A DNA stretch of 35,328 nucleotides from JALZAI01 sp038212215. GTDB lineage: Bacteria; Actinomycetota; Actinomycetes; Mycobacteriales; Jatrophihabitantaceae. The stretch covers positions 1 to 35,328 of the forward strand of contig JBBQUT010000041.1 in the NCBI GenBank assembly GCA_038212215.1, in the 5' to 3' direction. Under the pieces are notes generated by a model that saw nothing but the letters and a program-made list of their open reading frames with translations, did no database searches and was not told the origin of the DNA. The position numbers and the translations under genes are program-made. Shown in pieces: positions 1-7,889 of the stretch (position 1 is the first letter of the stretch; each line of letters starts with the position of its first letter).

Positions 1-186
1 TCCACCAAAACAGCCGGCACCCAAACCGAACGCGCCAACAAACTGCAAAGCGTCATCAACTACTGCAACGCCAGCCCCACCTTCAAATGGCTCAACTACT
101 GGGAAGGCAAAGGCGTCGGCGGCGACTGGACCCTCATCGCCGCACCCAGCCAAACAGTCATGCACGCGGCCCTGATGAGTGGCTGA
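1..186 (+). CDS. C-terminal 61 residues of an unidentified protein (partial)
   Basis: An open frame runs from the first base to a TGA at 184-186, so only the C-terminus is in the window. It contains Tyr/Trp-rich segments (FKWLNYWEGKGVGGDW) of a kind seen near the end of secreted glycoside-hydrolase-like proteins, but that resemblance is weak and I do not assign a family. Codon choice differs from the rest of the window: CAA and AAA are used freely for Gln and Lys, and Asn is common. A GC-rich hairpin follows the stop, consistent with this being a real gene end. The sequence to the left of the window would decide what it is. Confidence 0.6.
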   Translation, partial: STKTAGTQTERANKLQSVINYCNASPTFKWLNYWEGKGVGGDWTLIAAPSQTVMHAALMSG

Positions 187-209
187 GCACCCACCACCGC
201 CGCACAAAC

Positions 210-246
210 GGGGCGGAGACGGCGCAACCCGCGCCGCCCCCGCCCC
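210..246 (+). terminator. GC-rich hairpin after the first gene
   Basis: GGGGCGG (210-216) pairs with CCGCCCC (240-246), and inside it GGCGC (221-225) pairs with GCGCC (231-235) around an AACCC loop. It starts 23 bases after the stop codon at 186. There is no clear T tract, as is common for actinobacterial intrinsic terminators. It lies between two convergent genes and could serve both. Confidence 0.5.
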
Positions 247-297
247 ACCGCAACATCATCCAAACGGCCTCGCCTCGCTCCACTCCGCGATGGAGGG

Positions 298-1268
298 TCA
301 TTCGGCCGGGGGGTCGACGTTGGCCAGCCACGAGACCAGCAGCGCGTTTACTTCCTCGGCGCGTTCCTGCTGGATCCAGTGGCCACAGCCCTCGAGCAAG
401 TGGCTGCCGCGCAATCCAGGCAGCGTAGTGGGGAAGGCGTCGATGGCTAGCTGGTTCCAGGCGGTCGAGGCGTCCCGGGTACCTCCGATGAACAACGAGG
501 GCTGCGTGATGGGCACTCCGTCGTAGGCAGCGAGATCCTCCAGTCGCGGTCGACATTGCGGTACCGGTTGAGACCGCCGCTGAAACCGGACCGCTCGAAG
601 TCACCGGCGTAGACGTCGAGATCGGCCTCACTGAGCCACGCCGGCAGGTTGCCCGTGGTGAACCCGTCCGACATGCGCGTGCCGGGCGCGACAAAGAACG
701 CGGCGTCGCTTCCGTGCACGGGCATGGTGTCGCCGGACAGCGATGTGTAGAAGCCGCGCAGCCAGCCACCGACGTCTGGTTCGATCTCGGCCTCAATGAC
801 GCCTGGCAGTTGGAAGTAGCTGACGTAGAAATCCGCTCCTTCGCCGATCTGCGCGAAGACCTCTGTCGGTCGCGGCCCGCCGCGGGGGGCGTAGGGAACG
901 CTCAGCATCGCCACCGAGGTAAACACGTCCGCGGCGAGCAGTGCTGAGTTGGCAGCGATGGGTGACCCCCAGTCGTGGCCGATGATCGCAGCTGTGTCAG
1001 CGCCGAGCGCGTGGACGAGCGCGACGTTGTCGTTCACCAGGCGGGTCATCCGGTATTCGGCCACGTCCACCGGTTTCGACGAGCGACCGTAGCCGCGAAC
1101 ATCTACGGCCACCGCCTGGTATCCGGCGGCGGCGAGGGCCGGAAGCTGCCAGCGCCAGGAGTATGCGGTCTCAGGGAACCCGTGGCTGAGCAGCACCAAC
1201 GGACCGTCCCCTTCCTCAGTCACGCGCAGCCGCACGCCATCGAGCAGGACACTTCGCTGGATAGTCAC
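298..1268 (-). pseudogene. Epoxide hydrolase (alpha/beta hydrolase), one-base frameshift near 540
   Basis: The N-terminal part matches soluble epoxide hydrolases of the EphA type: HGFPE oxyanion motif, nucleophile Asp in GHDWG, and a lid ending GGLNRYRNVDRDW. After DRDW the frame breaks. The rest of the family C-terminus (ITQPSLFIGGTRD, then catalytic His in GCGHWIQQE) is in the next frame and ends at the TGA at 298-300. Adding one G to the GG at 540-541 rejoins the halves as DWEDLAAYDGVPITQP, so one base is missing or the gene is freshly inactivated. The start is GTG at 1268, reading VTIQRSVLLDGVRL; no strong ribosome site precedes it. The intact product would open epoxides to diols in the cytoplasm. 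It is the last gene of the set facing the HxlR regulator. The family is confident; whether the gene is truly broken is open. Confidence 0.8.
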
Positions 1269-1417
1269 GCGCGCCAGTGTTAACCGTGCGACCGAACCAC
1301 CCCAAACTCGTTTGCGCTTTCGGCAAGACCTTCCCGACGTGTCCTTCGGCCGAGCCGAGCGCACGGGCGTTGCCTCCTGCGCAGTTGGCAGGTAGCACAC
1401 AGCTTGGGGTGGCGGTA

Positions 1418-2178
1418 TCAGGTGAGCTGGGCAGCGCTGGTCGCGGTCTGGTGCAGGAGATCGGCTAGTCGTTGCGGGTTGGAGACCATCGGCCAATGTC
1501 CGGCGGTGATCGTGGAGATCGTCCATGTCGGGTTACGGCCTAGGGCTGCGATTGCTGGAGGCGGCGCGGCATTGTCGCTGGGTAGGCAGGCGATGAAGGT
1601 GGCCTCGAGCTGTTGCACGGGGTGCCGCATGATGGCCGGGTCGGTGACGGTGTGCTGCGGGTGATCGACAAAGTTGGCGGCGAGCCAGTGGCGTTGGGCG
1701 GCGGTGAGGTCTGGTTCGTGGAGCAGTCCCGCGGCGGGCGCTTCCCAGCTGCCGCGCGCGGCGATGGCGGCGCGTTCCTCGGCGCGGGCGGTGTCGTCGT
1801 CGCCCCAGTCATCGATCAGGCTGCGGGCGTGCTGTGGCAGGAAGGCGTGCACGAAGACGCTGTGTGCCACCCGTTCGGGGCGCCGGTCGGCGGCTTGGCC
1901 GATGACGAGGCCGGAGTAGGAGTGGCCGACGAAGATCACGTCGCGCAGGTCTTCGGCGTCGAGGAGGTCGAGGACCTGATCGACGTGGTCGCTCAGACGC
2001 ACCTGTCCGTGATCGGCGGCGCCGTCGAGCCCGACGAGGGTGGGCGTTAGAACCTGGTGACCATGGTCGTTGAGCAGGTCGGCCACGCGCTGCCAGACCC
2101 ACCCGCCCATCCAGGCGCCAGGGACGAGAACGAACCGGTCGGCCGCGCCGACGAGGCCTCAGCGCCGGCCGCGCTCAC
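1418..2178 (-). CDS. Alpha/beta hydrolase (methylesterase-like), apparent one-base frameshift near 2133
   Basis: The body from ATG 2110 carries an alpha/beta hydrolase fold with nucleophile elbow GHSYSG and a late catalytic His in AGHWPM, resembling small plant-type methylesterases. The obligatory first strand, FVLVPGAW, lies just upstream of that ATG in the same frame, but the frame is closed by a TGA at 2159-2161 with no start codon between. If the TT at 2133-2134 were TTT, the strand would join a frame starting at GTG 2178 (VSAAGAEASSARPTG), which has a GGGGGA ribosome site six bases ahead and overlaps the previous stop by 20 bases. I take 2178 as the original start. As written, only a protein starting at 2110 and lacking the oxyanion strand could be made, and it is probably inactive. 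Substrate unknown. Confidence 0.75.
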
Positions 2179-2746
2179 GCCGATCCCCCGTCTGCGAGGC
2201 GGTGCCGAGGGTCGAAGGGCCGACGCCGCCCTGCGCACTGGGCAGCCGGGTCGCGAAGTCGAGTAAGCCGACCCAGGCGGGGCGGAGCACGATTCGCGCC
2301 TGCCGGGTGCCGGGACGCTCGACCGCGGTGAGCAGCGTGCGTGCGGCGGACGCGCCGAGGTAGCGGCGGGCGGCCGCGGCGTACTCGGGCGCGATGCCGT
2401 CCACCTCCTCGATCGTCACTGCACCACGCAGGGTGAGGACGCTGGGCGGGAAGTCGTCGGCGTCGATGCTGATGGCCACACGAGGGTCGGCACGCAGGGC
2501 CGACAGCCGGTGGGCGGGGTGGCGGATCCCTGCGGCGGGCCCGGCAACGTAGGTGGCCATCACCAGCTCGGCGCCGGTCCACTGGAACCAACTCGCCACG
2601 ATCCGGGGTGCCCCGTCCGTGCCGAGGTAGGCGATGCGTGCGGGCAGCGCAGCCTGCAGCAGATGCTGGGAAGTGGGCTCATGCAGCAGCCGCAGATCTC
2701 CTTGCGGCAGCGGCGGGCGATCACGCTGGGCTGATGTCATTGTCAC
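2159..2746 (-). CDS. Pyridoxamine 5'-phosphate oxidase-like (split-barrel flavin-binding) protein
   Basis: A protein of 195 residues with the PPOX-fold pattern: an N-terminal segment ARIAYLGTDGAPRIVASWF, then strands ending in PRVAISIDADDFPP and RIVLRPAWVGLLDF. Members of this family bind FMN or F420 and often reduce or oxidise small organic substrates; the exact cofactor cannot be read here. The start is GTG 2746, with GAGGAAG seven bases upstream; an in-frame ATG lies two codons later. The last 20 residues are basic and low in complexity, and this stretch overlaps the start proposed for the next hydrolase. It is the first gene of the minus-strand set opposite the HxlR regulator, so it is probably the main regulated gene. 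Confidence 0.82.
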   Translation of the reverse strand: MTMTSAQRDRPPLPQGDLRLLHEPTSQHLLQAALPARIAYLGTDGAPRIVASWFQWTGAELVMATYVAGPAAGIRHPAHRLSALRADPRVAISIDADDFPPSVLTLRGAVTIEEVDGIAPEYAAAARRYLGASAARTLLTAVERPGTRQARIVLRPAWVGLLDFATRLPSAQGGVGPSTLGTASQTGDRRERGRR

Positions 2747-2767
2747 GCCGGTACTTCCTCTCGTCAG

Positions 2768-2824
2768 GTTCCTTCAGGGAACTAATTCGCCCGGAGGCTA
2801 CCACCGTCCGTTCCCTGACGGAAC
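2768..2824. promoter_or_regulatory. Two GTTCC-N5-GGAAC palindromes, putative HxlR operators
   Basis: The divergent intergenic region holds GTTCC-TTCAG-GGAAC at 2768-2782 and GTTCC-CTGAC-GGAAC at 2810-2824. Their centres are exactly 42 bases apart, about four helical turns, so two dimers would sit on the same face. They lie between the PPOX-like gene and the HxlR gene, the usual place for an HxlR-family site controlling both. The repeats are seen directly; their use by this regulator is inferred. Confidence 0.65.
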
Positions 2825-2845
2825 CCATTGAGTTAGGATCATTTG

Positions 2846-3301
2846 ATGCAGCGCACCGACTACGCGCAGATGGCCTGTTCCATCGCTCGCACCCTGGACG
2901 TAATCGGCGAGCCGTGGTCACCGCTGATCCTGCGAGACGTCTTAGTCGGCATCACCCGCTTCGACGGGCTGCAGCAGGAATTGGGCATCTCCCGCAAGGT
3001 GCTCACCGAGCGACTGAAATGGCTGGTCGAGCACGATGTGCTTCGGCGGCAGCAATACACCGACCGCCCGCCCCGCTACCAGTACCTGCTCACCGACAAG
3101 GGACGCGAGCTGTGCGACCTGCTGCTGGTGATGGTGGCGTGGGGAGACCGATGGACGGCCGCCCCCGGCGGGCCCCCGGTGTTGTACCGGCACCGCGACT
3201 GCGGCCACATCAGTCACGTCGAGCTGCACTGCGCCGAGTGTGACCGCCCCATGCACGCCGACAACATCGACCTCCTACCCGGACCCGGCGCGGCGACCTA
3301 A
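2846..3301 (+). CDS. HxlR-family winged-helix transcriptional regulator
   Basis: A 151-residue protein with the HxlR pattern: an N-terminal Cys in MACSIARTLDVIGEPW, then LILRDVLVGITRF, a recognition region GISRKVLTERLKWLVEHDVL, and a wing with a YLLTDKGREL signature. The N-terminal Cys is the redox- or electrophile-sensing residue in related proteins. The C-terminus adds DCGH and HCAEC, which could form a small metal-binding ribbon. ATG 2846 is preferred over TTG 2843 immediately before it. It is divergent from the PPOX/hydrolase set and probably controls that set and itself through the paired palindromes at 2768-2824. A reactive carbonyl, epoxide or quinone signal would fit the enzymes but is inference. 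Confidence 0.88.
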   Translation: MQRTDYAQMACSIARTLDVIGEPWSPLILRDVLVGITRFDGLQQELGISRKVLTERLKWLVEHDVLRRQQYTDRPPRYQYLLTDKGRELCDLLLVMVAWGDRWTAAPGGPPVLYRHRDCGHISHVELHCAECDRPMHADNIDLLPGPGAAT

Positions 3302-3535
3302 GCATCAAGACCCGGGCAACCCGCGGCGGACGATCGCTCCACGCCGACCAGCTGGCTGTTGCTGACCTGCAAAGGGCGAATCCCGAGCTCACGAAACGCG
3401 GGCGGCTGGGACTTCGGCACAGCGCTGCTGGATTGGACTGCCGGACATCGCGTGGCCAGCGCGGCTGCGGCTGGACCGGTCGGCTCCGTTAGCGCCGCCA
3501 ATCAGATTTTGCGCAAGGTTGTCGATAGGTACTCC
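3302..3535. other. Intergenic stretch, no feature recognised
   Basis: The frame that reads into the cyclase gene stays open back to about 3359, but the upstream part looks like low-information Ala/Gly-rich translation. I see no RNA gene, repeat or convincing promoter. It would contain the promoter of the cyclase gene starting at 3536. Confidence 0.4.
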
Positions 3536-3590
3536 ATGGATCAGATTGCGGCTGGCGGGCAGCAGCCCCTGAACGAATCTGAGCTGGTAG
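3536..3590 (+). pseudogene. 5' end of the PAS-GGDEF diguanylate cyclase gene, cut off by the IS element
   Basis: ATG 3536 opens MDQIAAGGQQPLNESELV and runs into the IS left end at 3591. Removing the IS and one GTAG copy (3591-5049) continues the same frame directly into GRLSGLLKSLPHAAVS at 5049 onward, with no stop. This identifies 3536 as a likely true start and shows that the insertion interrupted the gene after about 18 codons. A TTG at 5064 could in principle restart translation downstream, but no ribosome site is seen there. Confidence 0.65.
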
Positions 3591-3612
3591 TACTGCAGCC
3601 GTAGTTCGTGAT
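3587..3612. repeat. IS left inverted repeat with GTAG target duplication
   Basis: GTAG at 3587-3590 is the target duplication. The inverted repeat occupies 3591-3612 and its last base overlaps the transposase stop codon at 3612-3614. Confidence 0.85.
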
Positions 3613-5045
3613 CATTGGTTTTCGCGGCGTCGATAGTGGCAGTCGCGGGCTCGGGATTGGTGTCTTCGGCGCCAGGTTGACCAGATGAGCAGCGTGGTGA
3701 GGCTGTGTGGTCCGGCGAGCAGTAGGGCGTCGAACAGGCGCCGGAACTCGTTGACGGTGAGCTCGATCAGCCCGGCCGGTGCTGGTGTGGCGTCGCGTTG
3801 GATGCGGGTGGCGACGGCGAGGAAGGCGTGCGCGAGCATGGCGAGGGTGGTCCAGCGGTGCCAGGAGGTCCAGCGCCTGACCTGGTGCTGGTCCAGGCCG
3901 GTGAGGCCTTTCGCGGCTTGGAACGATTCCTCGACGCGCCAGCGTTGTCCGGCGACTCGGATCAGCGCCGGCATGCTGGTGGGGCCAGGTGTCCAGGCGC
4001 GGTGGTAGGCCAGTTCACTGGTCTGATCGTTGCGGCGGATCAGCAGATGATGCGCACCGCCAGTAGGTTCACCGGTGTCGGGGTCGGGTTCGGGGTCGAG
4101 GGTGAGCCAGGCCCAGGAGTAGTAGCGCGGGCCCTTGCTGCCCCGCCCGGCGGAGCGGCGTTCCCACGCGGTGTCGGGCAGGTTGGCGGTGAGTTCGTCG
4201 ACGCGGCGCGGTCCGATCGGGGTGGGCATGCGGCGGTTCGCCGCGACCTGCAGCACGTATCCGAGCCCGAGTCGGCGCACGGTCGCACGCAACGTCGGGT
4301 CGGCGCCGTAGACCTCGTCACCGGCCACCCAGGAGGCCGGCGTTCCGGCCGCCACTGCGCGGGTGATCATCGCCGCGGCGAGCGCCGGCTTGGTCGTGAA
4401 CTCGACGCCGTCGGGGACACCGGCGGCGCGGCAGCGTTGCTCGTCCTGCACCCAGCAGGCGGGCAGGTAGAGCGCCCGGTCGATCAAGGCGTGCCCGCGC
4501 CGGGCGGCGTAGGTGACAAACACCGCGACCTGCGCGTTCTCGATCCGCCCGGCGGTGCCGGTGTATTGGCGCTGCACCCCGACCGAATGGACGCCCTTCT
4601 TCAAATCACCTGTCTCGTCCACGACCAGGACTGCGTCCGGCTCGGCGAACGCGGCGGTGACGTAGCCGCGCAGGTCGTCGCGGACCAGATCGGCGTCCCA
4701 GCTGGCGCGAGCGAGTAGATGCTGCAACCCGTCGGGCGTCAGCGCGCCGCGGTGTTCGGCGATCGTCCAACAGTTTTTGCGGTCCAACCCGGACAACATG
4801 CCCAGCATCAACCCCGCCGCATGCCGCAACGGCTCAAACCTCGCGAACCGCGACTCGATGCGGTCGATCACCGCGCCGAACGCCGTCCACCAACGATCAG
4901 GATCTACGCTGTGAGCCGCGGCCACCGCGGCGTTCTCGTTGTTCCACACAAACAATCGATGCTCGCCCGGTGGCCGCCTCACACCCGGCAGAAACGCTGA
5001 TCACCGCGGCTCCAACATCAAAAATCACGATCTACGGCTGCAGTA
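3591..5045 (-). mobile_element. Complete IS701-family insertion sequence (1455 bp)
   Basis: The element has one transposase gene, terminal inverted repeats and a 4-bp target duplication. The left end begins TACTGCAGCCGTAGTTCGTGAT at 3591; the reverse complement of the right end, reading down from 5045, matches it at 21 of 22 bases. GTAG flanks both ends (3587-3590 and 5046-5049). Four-base duplications at TAG-containing targets are typical of IS701. Intact ends, an intact transposase and an intact duplication suggest a recent insertion. It interrupts a diguanylate cyclase gene lying on the opposite strand to the transposase. Confidence 0.9.
3612..4982 (-). CDS. IS701-family transposase
   Basis: A 456-residue protein matching IS701-type DDE transposases. 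The catalytic residues are visible: Asp122 in VVDETGDLKKG, Asp222 in AGDEVYG, and Glu351 or 352 in QRWRVEESFQAAKG. The stretch SVGVQRQYTGTAGRIENAQV is characteristic of the family. The first start in frame is GTG 4982; a second GTG (about residue 12) could also serve. The gene fills the element and its stop overlaps the left inverted repeat. It looks fully intact, so the element may still be mobile. It catalyses cut-and-paste transposition. Confidence 0.93.
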   Translation of the reverse strand: MRRPPGEHRLFVWNNENAAVAAAHSVDPDRWWTAFGAVIDRIESRFARFEPLRHAAGLMLGMLSGLDRKNCWTIAEHRGALTPDGLQHLLARASWDADLVRDDLRGYVTAAFAEPDAVLVVDETGDLKKGVHSVGVQRQYTGTAGRIENAQVAVFVTYAARRGHALIDRALYLPACWVQDEQRCRAAGVPDGVEFTTKPALAAAMITRAVAAGTPASWVAGDEVYGADPTLRATVRRLGLGYVLQVAANRRMPTPIGPRRVDELTANLPDTAWERRSAGRGSKGPRYYSWAWLTLDPEPDPDTGEPTGGAHHLLIRRNDQTSELAYHRAWTPGPTSMPALIRVAGQRWRVEESFQAAKGLTGLDQHQVRRWTSWHRWTTLAMLAHAFLAVATRIQRDATPAPAGLIELTVNEFRRLFDALLLAGPHSLTTLLIWSTWRRRHQSRARDCHYRRRENQ

Positions 5046-5049
5046 GTAG
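5024..5049. repeat. IS right inverted repeat with GTAG target duplication
   Basis: The inverted repeat is at 5024-5045, with one mismatch to the left copy in 22 bases. The second GTAG copy is at 5046-5049. Confidence 0.85.
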
Positions 5050-5771
5050 GTCGGCTTTCGGGTTTGCTCAAATCGTTGCCCCATGCAGCGGTGTCCGCGG
5101 TGTCGGCGAGCGGGTTCTTTGTGCCGATGCCGCTGACGATCCCGTTGTCGGGACAGACGGTGATCCGGGGCCATCACACTGCGCTGGAGTTGGTCGTTCC
5201 CCAGGATCTGCACCTCGTGATCACCGCCTGGCAGGAAGCGACCGCTTGTGGTGGCGCAACCGTCACTGTCCGGCCGCTGGGCGCAGAGGAATCCAGCTTG
5301 ACGATCCACTACGTCGACGCGCGGGTCCGGCACGGGGTGTACCTGTGCTTCCTGGTCGGCGACATCGACCGGATCACCGACCGCGATGGTGACGCCGGAG
5401 CTATGCGCCCGCGCGTGAGCTTCGTCCGAAAGGACAGGCAGGCGGTTTTCACCGCCGTCGACGACGCAGCGGTGGCGCTGTTGGGCCACGACGACCTCGT
5501 GGGGCATCGCAGCATCGACCTGGTTCATCCCGATGACGCGCCTCAGGCGATCGCGAGCTGGATGGACATGCTCGCCTCCCCCGGTCATAGCCGCCGCATC
5601 CGGGTGCGGCAGAAACACCGCGACGGATCATGGGTCTGGTTCGAGATCACCAACCAGAATCTGCTCAACGATCCGGCCGAGCGGTGCGTGGTCGCGGAGA
5701 TGGTCGACATCTCCGAAGAATGGCCGCGCACGAATTTGTCCTGGCCCAAGAACGGTTGCTGCGACGGCTGA
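5050..5771 (+). pseudogene. PAS-sensor part of the interrupted diguanylate cyclase
   Basis: The frame continues from the 5' fragment across the IS junction. It encodes an N-terminal PAS-like region (FFVPMPLTIPLSGQTVIRGH...ELVVPQDLHLVITAWQEA) and a second canonical PAS domain (AVFTAVDDAAVALLGHDDLVGHRSIDLVHPDDAPQ) ending with a PAC strand VVAEMVDISEE. At 5719-5720 the frame is lost: MAAHEFVLAQERLL, which should follow, lies one base off, and this frame stops at 5771. Adding one A to the AA at 5719-5720 rejoins the halves. The PAS domains would sense a small ligand or redox state and set cyclase activity. With both an IS and a frameshift, a full-length protein cannot be made. Confidence 0.7.
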
Positions 5772-6640
5772 CCGATAGCTTGCCGGTCGGCATCGCCCAA
5801 GCCGATTCCGACGGACTCATCGTGCTCCGCAACCAGCGGCTCACTGCAATCCTGGGCCGGGCCAACGCCACAACGATCGCCGAGCTGTTCGCCTGCCTCG
5901 CCGCCGAGGATCACAACGCGTTCGATGACGCGGTAGCCGCTGCGCTGACAGGAACCGACAGCGACCTCGAAGTCGACGCCTGCCAGGACAGCGCCACGCC
6001 ACTTCGCTGCCACCTGACCCTGCGGGCGCTCGACGACGGCAATGGCGTCATTGTGTGCGTCGAGGACATCACCGACCGCGCACGGCTGCGCGACGAGCTC
6101 GACCACCGAGCGACGTTCGACGCACTCACCGAATGTCACAACCGAGCATCCACACTGCACGAGGTCCACCGGGCGCTCACCGCCCTGGCCACCGGCAACA
6201 GTCACGGAGTCACCGTCGTGTTCATCGACCTCGACGGGTTCAAAGCCGTCAACGACCGACACGGCCATGCCGCCGGCGACGAGGTCCTGCGCCGCGTCGG
6301 CGGATGCCTTCGCGACGCCATGCGCAGCAGCGACATCGTCGGACGCATCGGAGGAGACGAGTTCCTGGTGCTGAGCACGGCTACCAACAGCTGCGACCAA
6401 GCGATGGCCCTAGGCGACCGCGTCGCCGACGCCGTCGCCGCCACGATCGGGCCAAGCCCTGGCCACCGCGTCGCGGCCAGCTTCGGCATCGCCTGGACCG
6501 GCCCACACGATCTGACGCCACACGCTGCCGACGATCTCATCAGCCGAGCCGACGCGGCGATGTACGAGTCCAAACGCAACGGCGACGGCCGCCCCGTCCA
6601 TGCCACCGCCATCCCAAGCCCGCTCGGCGCAGGACCCTGA
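5720..6640 (+). pseudogene. GGDEF diguanylate cyclase domain part, out of frame with its PAS sensor
   Basis: From ATG 5720 the frame encodes a linker helix (HEFVLAQERLLRRLTDSLPVG), a third PAS-like domain ending VEDITDRARLRDELDHRA, and a full GGDEF domain with intact active site (GRIGGDEFLVL). An inhibitory-site RxxD (RSSD) sits five residues before GGDEF, and VVFIDLDGFKAVNDRHGH is the usual metal and substrate segment. The domain would make cyclic di-GMP from two GTP. ATG 5720 overlaps the previous frame by 52 bases, so a shortened but catalytically complete protein could be produced by reinitiation, but no ribosome site stands out. I read it as the 3' part of one gene broken by a one-base loss. 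Confidence 0.75.
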
Positions 6641-6668
6641 CGGTCCGCAAGCGACCGCCGCCACTGGC

Positions 6669-7889
6669 TCAGCTCTGCACCGCCGCGGCATCGCAGCGGT
6701 GCGCGGCGAGCACTCGTTGGCGGTGCGGGCTGGGTGGGCAGAATCCGAGGGCGGCGACGATGATAACCGCGGCCGAGGCGAGGGTGATGGGGAAGCCGAA
6801 TTGCGTGATCGCCGCACCTGCGATGCTCGGCCCGGCGAGCGTGCCGAGGGTCAAGGCGGTGTTCACAGCGGCGAGCCCGGCCAAGGGATGGTCGGCAAAC
6901 ACCCGTGAGCTCCAGATGCCCTGTGCGGCGATCACGCTGTTATAGAACACACCGAACAGCACGGCGGCGGCGAAGGCTACGGGCAGGTGGTCCGCGGCTG
7001 CGCCGAGCATGGCCAGGGAACCGGCGAGCAGCGCGCAGGCCGCGAGGTAGCCGCGACGTAGCCCGATTCGGCTGAACACGGCGCCGCTGACCGATGCGAG
7101 GATGCCAGCCGCGCCGCAGACGGCGTAGACGATTCTGGACGCCGTCGCATCGATGCCCGCGTGGCGTAGTGCGTCTACGCTGAAGGACCACCACACCGAA
7201 CTCCCGGCCCCGATGAGCACCGAAGAGATCAACAGCGGACGCGATTTCGGGCACAAGAACCAAGTCCAGCTCAGCTGTGGGCGGCGCAGCCGGTCGTCAT
7301 GGTGATGTGCCGGTGCGGACCCGACTGCAGCGATGCCCACGCTCACGGCGAGGGCGATGAACACAACCCAGGCAATGCGCCAGTGGCGACCCGTGGCGAT
7401 GGCGATCGGACCGGCGATCGCCACCCCCCAGCCGGTGCCGGAACTGATCGTCGACCATGCCACGTCCCGACGCCGAGGCTGCACTGCGCGGGCAACAAGG
7501 TCTGCGTAAGGCGGGAAGGCTAGCCCTGCCGCGGCCCCGCCGACCAGAACTCCTACGCCGAGGACCGGCGCGCTGGTCGCACCCGCGATCACGGCCATCC
7601 CCGCCGCCGCGAGCGCGGCGGCGAGACCGATCGCCACGCGCGGACCTCGCCAGCCTGTCAGCCAGACGACACCGAAGTTGGCGAGCAGATAGGACACATA
7701 GGTACCGGACGCGATCAGCCCCGCCGCGCCCGCGCTGATCGACAGTTCCGCCTGCATCTCCGGCAGCAGCAGCCCGTAGCCGTAGCGCGCCAGCCCGAAA
7801 CTGACCGCGATCATCGCCGCGCCCGGTAAAGCCGTGCGGTACATCGGCAGCGCCACCGACGCCCGAACTGCCGTTTCAGCCACTGGCAT
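6669..7889 (-). CDS. MFS transporter, YbfB/YjiJ type
   Basis: A 406-residue protein with about 12 predicted membrane segments, starting MPVAETAVRASVALPMYRTA and then AMIAVSFGLARYGYGLLLPEM, the signature start of the YbfB/YjiJ branch of the major facilitator superfamily. Start ATG 7889 is chosen because upstream in-frame sequence lies in the MarR gene and is not membrane-like. The start overlaps the MarR stop by 14 bases, so the two are co-transcribed and probably translationally coupled. That arrangement suggests an exporter induced by the ligand of the MarR protein; the substrate is unknown. Confidence 0.85.
   Translation of the reverse strand: MPVAETAVRASVALPMYRTALPGAAMIAVSFGLARYGYGLLLPEMQAELSISAGAAGLIASGTYVSYLLANFGVVWLTGWRGPRVAIGLAAALAAAGMAVIAGATSAPVLGVGVLVGGAAAGLAFPPYADLVARAVQPRRRDVAWSTISSGTGWGVAIAGPIAIATGRHWRIAWVVFIALAVSVGIAAVGSAPAHHHDDRLRRPQLSWTWFLCPKSRPLLISSVLIGAGSSVWWSFSVDALRHAGIDATASRIVYAVCGAAGILASVSGAVFSRIGLRRGYLAACALLAGSLAMLGAAADHLPVAFAAAVLFGVFYNSVIAAQGIWSSRVFADHPLAGLAAVNTALTLGTLAGPSIAGAAITQFGFPITLASAAVIIVAALGFCPPSPHRQRVLAAHRCDAAAVQS

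Noticed and set aside
3798..4718. Long plus-strand frame antisense to the transposase
   Set aside because: Arises from high GC; its translation is Gly/Arg/Val-rich with no family pattern, while the opposite strand has an intact DDE transposase.
5064..5771. Independent gene starting at TTG 5064
   Set aside because: The frame continues seamlessly across the IS junction to ATG 3536, so TTG 5064 is an internal codon.
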